Shown one piece after another: positions 14,001-23,661 of a stretch of DNA of 64,000 bases. Both the position numbers and the translations under genes were made by a program. How positions within the stretch are numbered: position 1 is the first letter of the stretch; each line of letters starts with the position of its first letter. Source of the stretch: Siphonodentalium dalli (taxonomy: Eukaryota > Mollusca > Scaphopoda > Gadilida > Siphonodentaliidae); NCBI GenBank assembly GCA_032622095.1, contig CP136061.1, positions 22,508,991-22,572,990 on the forward strand. The letters run 5' to 3'. The notes beneath the pieces were generated by a model that did not search any database, was not told the DNA's origin, and saw only the letters and a program-made list of their open reading frames with translations.

Positions 14001-17000
14001 AACCGTAACTAAAGTTATCATCCGGAAACTATTTCCGGACGCACGCACACACACATATATACACACACGGACGGACGGACACCGGCTATTTTAATAGTCC
14101 CCCGAATTTGTTTTTTCGGGGGACAACAAACATGGCCGAAATGGTGAGACCTCCCCAACCCCCTGTCACTGCATGCTGACATCTTTTTCTTATGTTATAG
14201 TCCGGGAGCTGCTATGGTACCCCTGCATCACACAGGACGTAACTGCACCCAAATTGTTTTCTTACTAATTATGTCCCTCAACTTTTAAGCAATGTTAATA
14301 CGAACAAAAAGCGGCCGATTAGACAACAGACAAAATGGCGTCCAACATGGCCTGTAGTTTTTCAGACGAGGCACTATATCAGCAGACGAGGCACTATATC
14401 AGCAGACGAGGCACTATATCAGCAGACGATGCACTATATCAGACGAGGCACTATATCAGCAGACGAGGCACTATATCAGCAGACGAGGCACTATATCAGC
14501 AGACGAGGCACTATATCAGACGAGGCACTATATCAGACGAGGCACTATATCAGCAGACGAGGCACTATATCAGACGAGGCACTATATCAGCCGATGCAAA
14601 TTATAGCGAGCAGATCGTGTAAAATGTATACAAATGAAACTAGAACATAACGCCACCTTTTTATCGATTGGCGCCAAAATAGCCACCGGAATTGGAAAAT
14701 ATGACTATTTCTCACTATTGTATTTTAGATCTTTTCTGTTATTTGGAACGAACGCCATTATAACATCCGCCAGGGTAGCCCGATTCGTCACATGAAATCG
14801 GTCCAGGGGTCTGTGAGAAAAATCGCGAACAGACACATCTTACTCTGTTATATATATAGCTACACCTGAGAATATACGTTATATATATAGCTACACCGGA
14901 GAATATACGTTATATATATAGCTACACCGGAGAATATACGTTATATATATAGCTATATACACCGGAGAATATACATTCTTTTCGCATTTATGTGTCATGT
15001 AAAATGAAAAAAGTGTAATAACCATGGATACATTTCCAACAACATGGCGCAAATATATATTTCAGTACATTTTATTTGACAACAAAAAGTTGTTTGAATA
15101 TAGCCAATTTAACACCGAATGTATGCATGGATATCCAAATTAGAGTGAACAAAATGGCATCAGGATTTGCTATGCAGCCAAAGACCGACTCAGTTGCTGA
15201 TTGGTCAAAAATATCTGCTAATAATTATTTGATTTACTGCTGTGGAAAGGTCTATTCATTTTATATGAAAGCCAACTGAATATGTGCATCTCCATTTGGT
15301 GGTAGGTGATTATTGGTTGACAAAACACGAATTGCCGGTGTATGTATATATAACTGAAACATAACGAACTGATGACATAGCAATTTTCCATCTGTTTTCA
15401 ATTTTTCGCACATAATTTTTACAAATTCTCTTTATACATACGTGTCAGGAACATAGCACAAGTGCCCATTGACCAAGTTATACTATAGGGCAGTATTATC
15501 CAATATTAATAACGCTGAAGGGGTATCTCTCACCAACTTCAATTTTGTTCATGAAAGTCTGGCGCCCATCAGCATTTTATTTTCAGTTTATTTTAATTTT
15601 CATTGGAAGTTAATGGAACGTAAACAAAATTTATGTTACAGAAATTGGTGAGAGTAACCCCTAATTCAGCAATACTAACGCTCATTGCATTGTACAAAGC
15701 TTTAGACCAAAAGCCTTCTTCCGAGCAACAAATTAATTTCCGATTACATATCACCAGGTTTAAACGATGCGTATCAAATTTAACACTACAACACAACCAA
15801 ATGGACATTATTGATACCATACAATAACAAGAAAACCATAATCAGAAATGGTAACGCCCTCAAGATTATATTATTACGCATAATATACATTATAAAAATA
15901 ATTGTAAAATATATTGGTTACATGAATGCACCGCCTCAGAATTCCGTTAAAACAACTAATCCTTCAAATTATTACAAAAAACTACGGCTTATTACTGCAG
16001 GTTTCTAATTCACCACACCAGAAGTCTCTAAATGCGGATCAAATATCGGAGTCATTGTGTTCCCGCCATAAAATCTTCAACAGTGGTCCAGCCATTGTTG
16101 ATATCTGAACATTGAAAGCAATTAATGGGGTCATAATAGTTACATACTGCAACTATCAATCCAGCGAATATGATATGATTGATAGAACAAACCACTATTA
16201 TGATGATAGTGTCGTTATTTGTTTAAAATACGTATCAATTGACATATACACACCCGTTCCTCATTAAAATCAACATATTTCTACCATTTTACCAACTAAC
16301 TAACATTTCTACCAACGTTCACTCGGATGTTTTTGCACTACACAGTCATATGGGGTCTCTTAGAATTTCATATGCAAAGATGGCTTCAGGTCAACAAAAA
16401 TTCGGACATTTCAGATAATTTTACTCTCGGCAAACATAACAAGAACGTCGCATGCATCCAGATCAAGCCTGAGTTCAGTGTGCCTCTCATTTGCAGAATG
16501 AGGCCCCCAGAGGGTGAATTTAGTGACGCTATCCCGCATATCGGGCTAGCATCACCAAATTCTCCATCTGGTACCTCATTCTGCATGGCCTCATCTGTCT
16601 TGGGAGACATAGATTCGGAATGAAATTCCCAAAATGGTGAGTATTGTTATGTACACCCATTGGGAACCTCGGTTATGCAAATGTCGTCTGCCAATTTGGG
16701 GATATAGAGAAACTAAACTAAAAAAGAAATAGACTCTATGTGAAGAAGTTTCTATAGAAATTTTATAATTTAAGAAACTTTCCAGATAAGATGAGGCCTA
16801 ATCAGATTGATGTTCCCAGATGGTGAATTTAGTGATGCTAGCCTGCTATGCGGGATAGCGTCAATAAATTCATCATCTGGGGACTTCATTCGGCAAATAA
16901 GAGGCACATTAACCCTTTACCCAACACAACGGCCCTGTGCCAATGCATTCTCTTATATATGCGAGTCGACCATAGGTCGCCTCGCATATATAAGAGAATG

Positions 17001-18753
17001 CATTGGCTTAACATATTAAAAATGATAAAATTGTCAAAGAATGTAGAAAAATATTATAAAAATTGTTAAAAAATATAAGAAAAAATAATAAAATTGTTAA
17101 AGAATGTAAGAAAAAATGCATTCTCTTATATATGCGAGGCGACCTATATAAGAGAATGCATTGGCACAGGGCATAACTGTAACCATCACAATGTGGTCAA
17201 TGTATGGTGTTATTGAGACAGACCGAAGATATTTTAGGCTGTTGAAGCTTTATTTGGGCGTTTTTGGCCGTTTTGTTGGGTAAAGGGTTAAACTCAGGCT
17301 TGATCCCGACCATGTTCTGACGTAATAACACTATACCCCTGGTCAAGTGGTCCTGCTAATACGATGCGGTTGGATCCTGCTGCATTGATATGATACTGTT
17401 AGGGCAAACTGATTCTGGTAACAAAACGTACCGTCATATTGTTTTATTTTGTCTTTTTCGCGGTGTTCCGATACTCTGAACATATCCAGGAAAAGCCGTT
17501 ATGCGTATGACACATTCACCAACATATATATTGCGAAAATATTTTAATACTCGTTACATTAGTTGTTGCAAATCGACTGTAATCAAGATGCCTATTCATG
17601 TCGTTTTGCATACACCAGCGCAGGCATTATTATAATTTTCAAAAATATATACGTTCTTGAATATTTCATACACACTATATATATGTTTCTCCAATCGCTC
17701 GGATTGGCTGCGGACACACGTACCACAGTAGCGATGGCATAGTAGGTGTGACAATTTATTATGGTAGAGTTTGGTGACAATTGGTCGTTACAATTAATAT
17801 GCCATAGCAATCCATGTCGCCCTCTGCAATTTCACACAATGAGTCTCTACCAAGCTCTACCAGCGACGGGTCGATCTCTCAAGGATGTATCTACCTGAAT
17901 GTCTTGTCGCTGTTGATCTTTACTCAACACGCAGTGTTATATTTTGCATGCTAACACGCAAGTCCACTTAATAACTTAATGAATAACCCATTTCTGTCAA
18001 CAGCCATGATTGTTCTTACTAATGAAATTAATATAAGTAGAAAAACATGCATGCATTGAGATCATATAAAAAACGTACCACACACATGGAATGTGGGTCA
18101 ATGAGGAATTGCCACCAGGCCACGGTCAAAACAATTCTGGACGAGCTATCGTGCAATTATATATATCGTAGCGAATACAATTTAGCAAAACGTAATGAGT
18201 AGAGATCAACCTTGGTGAAACGCAATGTGTTAATTGGTCCAGTAGACTCATTGTCCGGAAACTCAGCGGGCAACATGACCAGCTATGGCACAGAATTATA
18301 TATGACGGACCAATTGTCACCAAACTATCACCATAATTAATTGTCACACCTACTATGCCATCGCTACTGTGGCACGTGTGTCCGCAGCCATTAGTCAAAC
18401 ACCGCGAAAATAACAACTTTAGAAAAAATAACGGTACTTTTTCGTAACGGCATCAGTTTGTCCTACCCGCACCTTATCAATTCAGCAGGACCACCAGCAT
18501 CATAGCATATTAGCAGGACTACTTGACCAGGGTGGTATTATGGTACAAATCGGTGTTAAATCTTTACATAAATGTATGTGACATACATTACAATTATAAA
18601 TATATAAATTAAGCCTATAGTTCCATGCTCAGGTTGGTACATAGATAAAGGAGATAAGTCACTCACCAATTGGTTAGCAGTGCCCTCCACATCATCCACT
18701 AGATCGCAAGTTGCCATGGCAACGAACATTGCAAATACAACAAAGGTCTTCAT
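4691..18753 (-). CDS. DPT: Dermatopontin-like secreted protein, five-exon gene
   Basis: Five minus-strand exons join in frame: 18753-18667, 12016-11827, 8752-8621, 5496-5367 and 4736-4691. They total 585 nt, or 194 residues plus a stop. Intron phases are 0, 1, 1 and 2 and every junction is GT/AG. Residues 1-16 form a signal peptide. Three repeats follow, each carrying the family signature of a hydrophobic 'GxxSxHxNxxEDRxW' segment: EDRKW in exon 2, EDRRW in exon 3 and EDRRY across the exon 4/5 junction. Dermatopontins are extracellular matrix proteins of about 200 residues and are abundant in mollusc shell matrix, so the length fits. The expected secreted role is matrix binding. The exon 2 start has an alternative 15 nt downstream (12001), also in phase. 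I see no break. Confidence 0.85.
4822..5087. repeat. (GA)n microsatellite in intron 4
   Basis: Long interrupted (GA)n tracts, with an almost pure run from about 4992 to 5087. Two copies of 'agattcatgtattgatagtggagag' near 4798 and 4925 show that the tract grew in larger steps. It lies inside the 630-bp intron 4. Confidence 0.95.
5367..5496 (-). CDS. DPT: Dermatopontin-like exon 4 (repeat 3, first part)
   Basis: The acceptor 'catctttttcag' is followed by GA, which completes a glycine codon. The exon then reads [11 protein letters not shown] and [10 protein letters not shown] in frame. The donor is AAAGA followed by GTAAGT, splitting the glutamate codon (phase 2). The longest open frame here is a different one; only this frame continues the family signature. 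Confidence 0.85.
5722..5853. repeat. Short foldback element
   Basis: Arms 'accacaggtcccctggagcg' (left) and its reverse complement near 5822-5853 flank a C-run and a (ttaaggtg) triplication. A related partial arm is visible at about 5545-5590. Confidence 0.75.
6449..6831. repeat. Short TIR element (MITE)
   Basis: The left end 'atatgaggcccccatccccc' pairs with 'gggggtgggggcctcacata' at the right. Subterminal copies of 'gtattccgtattcc' are also inverted. The interior is AT-rich and non-coding. No clear target duplication can be assigned. Confidence 0.7.
6882..8035. repeat. 29-bp satellite, about 40 copies
   Basis: The unit 'cttataagccggatagtgtt' plus 'catattcat' (29 bp) is repeated almost without variation for 1.15 kb. 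One copy near 7650-7666 lacks the 'catatt' portion, and the first few copies show 'attcatatta' variants. Such homogeneity implies recent expansion or ongoing conversion. Confidence 0.97.
8621..8752 (-). CDS. DPT: Dermatopontin-like exon 3 (repeat 2)
   Basis: The acceptor 'ctctcgttacag' is followed by 132 nt. The first two bases complete a serine codon split by intron 2. The segment reads [13 protein letters not shown], then [15 protein letters not shown], the most typical dermatopontin repeat of the three. The donor is AAAAG followed by GTACTG (phase 1). Confidence 0.88.
10241..10371. repeat. Hairpin element
   Basis: Near-perfect inverted arms of about 60 bp meet at 'acctggaatgacattccagg'. 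The outer ends are 'cagttatcaccc' and 'gggcgataactg'. It is non-coding, with the same architecture as the hairpins at 20637, 21209, 41440, 45800 and 62630. Confidence 0.85.
11440..11725. repeat. MITE with two terminal palindromes (copy 1)
   Basis: Two 70-bp palindromes (11462-11532 and 11632-11702) are built from 'tgccaatgcattctcttata' and 'tgcgagtcgaccataggtcg'. They flank an AT-rich 100-bp core. The right end reads gtaaaggg followed by TTAA. The left outer arm appears truncated compared with the copy at 16913-17287. Confidence 0.8.
11827..12016 (-). CDS. DPT: Dermatopontin-like exon 2 (repeat 1)
   Basis: The exon follows an acceptor 'ctatattacag'-like tract and encodes about 63 residues. 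Recognisable pieces are [35 protein letters not shown] and a polar tail. It ends at TCAT followed by the donor GTAAGA, leaving phase 1. A second acceptor at CTCCTCCAG would remove five residues and keep the frame, so the 5' edge is uncertain. Confidence 0.85.
12313..12792. repeat. TTAA-flanked MITE, AGGTACTCAA family (copy 1)
   Basis: TTAA is followed by AGGTACTCAATCCGATAAAA. The right end is 'cggattgagtacct' followed by TTAA. The two ends are terminal inverted repeats and a second copy lies inverted at 21598-22061. TTAA target sites with RGG...CCY ends recall Kolobok-type transposons; there is no transposase here. Confidence 0.85.
13320..14130 (+). repeat. Helentron-like non-autonomous element
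   Basis: About four imperfect repeats of 150 bp share 'gggc(c/a)ataactctagc', 'acccatattcgaacctgacc' and 'aaagttatcatccggaaacc'. They are followed by (acggacgg) and a terminal hairpin formed by 'gtcccccgaa' and 'ttcgggggac' at about 14096-14125. A hairpin close to the 3' end is typical of Helitron-type elements. A related copy is at 46563-47080. Confidence 0.6.
14358..14595. repeat. Tandem array of 17- and 20-bp units
   Basis: The unit 'gcactatatcagcagacgag' (20 bp) alternates irregularly with a 17-bp version lacking one 'cag'. There are about 12 copies. The open frames reading through it are by-products of the repeat. Confidence 0.9.
14848..14972. repeat. Four copies of a 31-bp repeat
   Basis: The unit 'tatatatagctacaccggag' plus 'aatatacgtta' is repeated four times with minor changes. 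Confidence 0.9.
16494..16898. repeat. Two copies of the CCAGAGGGTGAATTT foldback MITE
   Basis: Palindromes at about 16494-16585 and 16795-16898 have diverged arms. They match the element at 3909-4181. The 200 bp between them also resembles the flank of the copy at about 8300-8480 (for example 'ggcctcatctg'), suggesting that a longer ancestral element broke up. Confidence 0.7.
16913..17287. repeat. piggyBac-like MITE with palindromic core (copy 2)
   Basis: TTAA precedes CCCTTTACCCAACA, and the mirror end 'tgttgggtaaaggg' is followed by TTAA. The inner part carries the 70-bp palindrome at 16937-17008 and a shortened one at 17119-17165. TTAA target sites plus CCCT termini are typical of piggyBac-related elements. 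There is no coding capacity. Confidence 0.8.
17332..18540. repeat. TIR element, CCTGGTCAAGTGGTCCTGC family
   Basis: Inverted ends of about 150 bp carry 'cctggtcaagtggtcctgct', 'gggcaaactgat' and 'cgcggtgtt'. A second inverted pair lies inside (17690-17810 against 18300-18390, sharing 'cctactatgccatcgctact'). A shorter complete relative lies at 60448-60960. Confidence 0.7.
18667..18753 (-). CDS. DPT: Dermatopontin-like exon 1 (signal peptide)
   Basis: ATG at 18753-18751 opens 29 codons: a hydrophobic stretch with small residues ([16 protein letters not shown]) and then an acidic start to the mature chain. The exon ends exactly at a codon boundary followed by the donor GTGAGT (18666-18661). 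No clear TATA box lies upstream. The 5' untranslated part and the transcription start are not resolved. Confidence 0.8.
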
Positions 18754-19810
18754 ATTTCTTCCAGTTGCTCAACGCTGGTCAATCAAGAAGGATGAATGCC
18801 AGGACAGCTCGGGGTCCATCGTTTTGTTTGATTTGGTGATCACGGACCTCTGATCAAGCGCGAATTAACCACATGAAATCACGAACGTAATACAATTATT
18901 GAAATATTATCAGATGAGGACAAACAAGTACGTATATCGACACACGCGATCGAGAATGATATTGCCATTTTTCCAAACAATTGTCCTAGAATTGATGGGT
19001 GAGAACAAACTCAGACAGTGATTATATGAATATATGAACTTAAAGTGACTGAATCGACAGGGGACACATACGATAATGGTGGGTGGGGGAGGGGGTCGGA
19101 GTGATCCACCAGATGAGATATATTTTATACTCAATCGTTAGTATCTGCTACTAAATTTGTACTTTTAATTTAGATCGTTCCATGACTCTACTCAGACTTA
19201 TACTCCGACATTTGCACATCATGGAGCGCAGGGGCGTGGCTAGAAGGGTCTCCGTACACCCCTTGAAATCAGACCAAACTCCCAAGGTCGCGCTGTTGCA
19301 TTTACATCCCCGGGTCCCTCCACTTGGCTTTCCATTTCCTAAACGGGTTTTCACAGGTTCTCGATTTGGTTCGTTTGATCGATTGGGCACATGTGCGGGA
19401 TTATGACCCACCGGGCCTATATAATGAAGAGCGTTTATCTGTCCACGATATGTATAATAAAGATTATCTATTACCGAAATGGCATAAATAAATAGCGTTT
19501 TATCTATTCCCGATATGATATAACAAAGAGCGTTTATCTATTCCCGATATGTTATGATAAAGAGCGATAGCCTATTCCCGATATGGTATAATAAAGGGCG
19601 GTTATCTATTCCCGATATGGTATAAACAAAGAACGTTTATCTCATTTATGTACAAAAAAACCCCACTTCTGTGCAAACAGCTGACAAATTCCTGGTATTG
19701 TTTTGGAGGAAGTAGAGTCTACATATCGAAATTTCATCCAGTTATCGACCTCTCGTTTCCACTCACGTAGACACAATTTGGAGATTCAAACAAATTTTCC
19801 ATGTCCGTTT

Positions 19811-20163
19811 AAAAGCACGGATGGCCTTCGCGGTGGGTATTGCTGTATAATAGTCACACCCATGCCATAAACAGAAAGCATATTAAAATATAGAAAGACC
19901 TTGTTCTTATACCAATCATAAACATCGTGTATATAGTATGTAATGGTCATGTTGGCACGCTTTGTTATGTAAACAAAAGCCAAACACGTTACAGAACCTG
20001 GCTTTTGTTTACATAACAAAGCGTAGGAACTTGACGTTAACATACTATTTACGCGATATATGTGAATTGTTTAAGAACACAATATTCTTTCTGTTTATGG
20101 TAGAATTAATGGGTGTGGTTATTTTAACAGCATGCCCTCCTCGAAGGCCATCCGTGCCTTTAC
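19811..20163. repeat. Foldback element
   Basis: Arms of about 160 bp meet around 'ggcttttgtttacataacaa' and its complement at about 19960-20025. The outer ends share 'agcacggatggccttcg' and 'cgaaggccatccgtgcc'. The arms have diverged by several per cent. Confidence 0.75.
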
Positions 20164-20636
20164 AGGGGGACTGTACACTAAATCCGGCAAATTTAGGGGA
20201 CCATCTCCTTTTATACTCAACATAATTTATTACATATCTATCAACGTAATTCGCATGATCGCACGAGTTTCCAAGCGTGTGATAATTCTCAGAATCGCAC
20301 TAGTGCAATCTGTCAACGGAACTATTTCATTCAGTGTTGTTAGACTGGTTCTCGCCGTTACTATTTTTACTTTTTCAATCACGACAATAAAGAAACAATA
20401 AGCGATCAATCGATGAGATGATTCATTCAAGTAGTTTCATTTCAAGAATATGTTTGTCGAGGCACAGAATTTAATTTCAAACGCATCATTAAAGATGGGT
20501 CAATGTCACTCGCGGATAGACGGGCTCCCTGTCTGATTGTTACGTTAACCCTAAAATGCCGTTAAAACTCAATTAAATTCACATTTTCTGTACGATTGTG
20601 AGTCAAATTACTATGATACGGAGATATGTAATAAAA

Positions 20637-20800
20637 ATAGAACCGCATGAGTGTCTGGAATTTGACGAATTATCGCACTCGATTTGTTGGCGGAACGCGA
20701 TACATCTCGTGTCGGACTGCGTCCCGCACTCGAGGTATCGCTCCGCCAACAAATCTCGTGCGATAATTACGTCAAAATGCAGACACTCATGCGGTTCTAT
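20637..20800. repeat. Hairpin element
   Basis: Inverted arms of about 75 bp start 'atagaaccgcatgagtgtct' and end with the complement, with a short central loop. No coding. Confidence 0.85.
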
Positions 20801-21208
20801 GTATTTATATGCAACAAATGAATTAATTTTAGCCATGGATTAGTGCAAAAATACACTCATGTGCTCAATGAACGATGCAAACAACATGGTAAGTGTAATG
20901 AAAATGAATTTATGACAAGAGTATTGACTTCCAAGGGCTGACAATTCCACCTGTCAACCAAGAAACGATGCGATAACTGTTTTATTTTATGATTGGAAAA
21001 GACGTTGTGATATTGAACGTCGCTGGGAAAACGTGATCTATTTTCAGGTCTGAAAATAAGTTATGTTAACCCTGAAGTATCTGACGTCACTCAGAACTGT
21101 TATTAACCTGTTGTTTCATTCATGAGGTGAGCATCGTATAAGATATCTCGATTTCGTTTTATCATAGGATTTGGGGAAAAGAAACTTATGATCATATAAT
21201 AAATATAG

Positions 21209-21350
21209 AATACACACGTAGTGTTTCTGAATACCAAATTTACACCACGAGTGGGATTGATGATTTACGACACGAGCTTTAGCGAGTGTGGTAAATCATC
21301 AATCCCACGAGTGGTGTAAATTTGGTATTCAGAAACACTACGTGTGTATT
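21209..21350. repeat. Hairpin element
   Basis: A near-perfect inverted repeat opens with 'aatacacacgtagtgtttct'. Its loop region is 'acgagctttagcgagt'. Same architecture as 41440-41580. Confidence 0.85.
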
Positions 21351-21504
21351 TTGTTTATACCATGACCGGTACAGGAGCAAAAAATGCTATGAAATCGAAA
21401 TAAATCCACTTAAATTAAGACGATTCTGTCGCACCATTCACAATCACCCCCGTTGTGTTTCCCACACTTGGTCGTACATCGACGTACACTATTACGGTGG
21501 GCAC

Positions 21505-22225
21505 TGAATGGAATCACGATAGGCAGGTCCGGTCTGCGCATGCGCAGTTTTTAATGTAATAATAATTTGTCGAATAAAACTGAGCGGAACGACTTAAAGG
21601 TACTCAACCCGTAAAGAGGGTCCCCATCTCAACAGATTCCAACAACAACAATCCGATCAGAGGGTCCTATATTACTATTTCTTTGGCTTTGGGGGTAAAA
21701 AATATTTGATTCGAGTCGAGGAACCCATCAAACAAAGCTCAGAGTTATTAGATATTGATTTTTCAAATTTGTTATGTTCTCGAGATGAGTACCAATAACT
21801 GCCGTAATCTGCTCTGGATGTGTACTCCAAATCTATTCAAACAGACAAGGATGAATAACTCTAAAATCAAGTGGTAATTTTAATGCAATTTTGACTGAGT
21901 TCTGGGCAAGATAGTATTCCAGATAATGAAAAATAATAGATTTCTAAAATCGATATCTAACAAATCTGAGCTTTGATGGGTGACTTCCTCGAATCAAATA
22001 TTTTTGACCCCCGAAGCCATTGAAATAGTAATTGAGAGGAGTTTTATCGGGTTGAGTACCTTTAACTAAAGTTCCGTAAACCATACGGTCAATTTGATCA
22101 CATTGACAACGCATTGTGCGTGTTTGACCAAACTATGAACAGTTGTGGGAGTGTTCGATCCTCTTGTCGTGCGCGGCAAAAAATGACGCATCATAGACCG
22201 GACCTGCCTATCCTGATTCCATTCA
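21505..22225. repeat. TIR element interrupted by another MITE
   Basis: Ends 'tgaatggaatcacgataggc' and 'cctatcctgattccattca' are inverted, each extending through 'aggtccggtct'. The AGGTACTCAA MITE (21598-22061) sits inside it with its own TTAA duplication, so it inserted later. Confidence 0.75.
21598..22061. repeat. TTAA-flanked MITE, AGGTACTCAA family (copy 2, inverted)
   Basis: Same element as 12313-12792 in the opposite orientation, with TTAA at 21594-21597 and 22062-22065. Internal identity to copy 1 is high, with scattered substitutions and indels. Confidence 0.85.
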
Positions 22226-22806
22226 GCCTTTTCCCACTATTACAGCTGATCAAGCGTATTGATACATTGAATTAGGTCAACATTCAATTGTACGAATATG
22301 GCATCATTGTAGCCAATTCACAATAAACTGTAATGAAACCGTCATAAATAATTAACATGAATATATTTGGGAATACGAATTTAAATAATATAAATATAAC
22401 ACATTGCGGGAACTTTTTTCTCTCCGCCGTACAGTCAACAGGAAACCACGAGTGTCATTTTGAAATCCACTGTATGTTGTTCCGAGTTTTTTACGTCCAT
22501 TTCTTGAAATATATGTTCAATTTGTTGATCTGGATGTGATTTCCACGGAATCAACTGTTCGTTTTTATCGCATTAGTGAGTATAATATTCAATTGAATCG
22601 AAATTATCAAATTGTTTTCATCGCGAGGCGCTACGTTTTCAAAATAGAGTCATTTTGATCGAGGTCACGGAAGGTTAATGAAAGGTCAACTCGGATGTAG
22701 TTCAACTATGGGTATAAACATTAACCATTGAAATGCCATTCAAACGTGTCGTTACCCACAGTAGAAACGTGTTACACACGGTCGGACTCCTGTTCACACA
22801 CAGTAG

Positions 22807-22812
22807 GGTGTA
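22807..22812. other. Left target-site duplication GGTGTA
   Basis: These six bases abut the first AG of the left TIR and are identical to the six bases after the right TIR. Confidence 0.9.
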
Positions 22813-23281
22813 AGTAGTAATGGGGGGCACTATGGCCCAGTACCCCCCAGTGGGGGGCACTATGGCCCAGTACCCCCCAGTGGGGGGCACTATGGCCCAG
22901 TACCCCCCAGTGGGGGGCACTATGGCCCAGTACCCCCCAGTGGGGGGCACTATGGCCCAGTATCGAATACTGGACCATAGATCGTCCAGTATTCGATACT
23001 GGGCCATAGTGCCCCCCAGTGGGGGCACTATGGCCCAGTATCGAATACTGGACGATCTATGGTCCAGTATTCGATACTGGGCCATAGTGCCCCCCACTGG
23101 GGGGGGTACTGGGCCATAGTGCCCCCCACTGGGGGGTACTGGGCCATAGTGCCCCACTGGGGGGTACTGGGCCATAGTGCCCCCCCACTGATGGGTACTG
23201 GGCCATAGTTCCCCCCTGAGGATAGATATTCCTGTCATTGATGTGATATTTCTGATCGGAAAAAATGAAAATGGACTTAGA
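22813..23281. repeat. Left terminal inverted repeat of the Polinton
   Basis: The outer part holds about five copies of a 30-bp unit with a G6 run and a C6 run (gggggg, cactatggcccagta, cccccc). Then come two perfect palindromes around 'tcgaatactgg', and then inverted copies of the same unit, so the TIR is itself a hairpin-rich array. The inner edge is 'gaaaatggacttaga'. Open frames across it are repeat artefacts. Confidence 0.93.
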
Positions 23282-23661
23282 CATTTTTTCATTACTAATT
23301 TTAAAGTTTGTATAATTCTGACCAGAGATGACACATCGACACGAACAGAATCAATTGGTGGGGATCCTACAGTGAAAACGATTTTGTTGAAATTTATCAT
23401 TTATTTTTCAAAAACAAGAACAAGAACAATGAACAATAATATATTATTATACATCAATAATATTAACAAAGAACAATAATTTATGTACAAAACAAGGTCT
23501 CAGATTTGAAGAAACTTAATTGAACATCCTACAACATCCTACAACATCCTACGCTGAATCAATAACAAAAGAGTCTATTTTGTGGAGTTGTTGACACATT
23601 CGTTGTTATCTTCGTCTTCTTTGCGTTGTATGTATATCAGCCGTCGATGTCCTGGTGAAGT
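23282..23661. promoter_or_regulatory. 3' flank of the minus-strand block with a possible poly(A) signal
   Basis: This is the non-coding stretch between the left TIR and the protease stop. AATAAA on the minus strand occurs at about 23400-23405, roughly 260 nt past the stop. Three direct copies of 'acaacatcct' lie at about 23526-23555. I find no histone-type stem-loop here, unlike the right arm. Confidence 0.4.

Larger units (their letters stand above)
12017..18666 (-). other. Intron 1 of the dermatopontin-like gene
   Basis: This 6.65-kb phase-0 intron runs from GTGAGT to an acceptor 'atctattacag'. It is filled by repeats annotated separately: a TTAA-flanked MITE, a Helentron-like array, two short tandem arrays, copies of two MITE families and a large TIR element. 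I find no exon-like segment inside it. Confidence 0.7.
18754..22806. other. Intergenic region between the dermatopontin-like gene and the Polinton
   Basis: I find no gene here. It contains about five copies of a 34-bp unit ('aagagcgtttatctattccc') at 19428-19645, a foldback at 19811-20163, hairpins at 20637-20800 and 21209-21350, and a nested pair of MITEs at 21505-22225. The promoter of the minus-strand gene must lie in the first part, but no TATA box is obvious. Confidence 0.5.

Noticed and set aside
14335-14650. Proteins from the GCACTATATCAG array
   Set aside because: All frames are open because of the repeat; no conservation signal.
22702-23400. A 232-codon frame and others across the left TIR
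   Set aside because: They translate the 30-bp TIR array in several frames and on both strands, with the same peptides mirrored in the right TIR; a repeat artefact.
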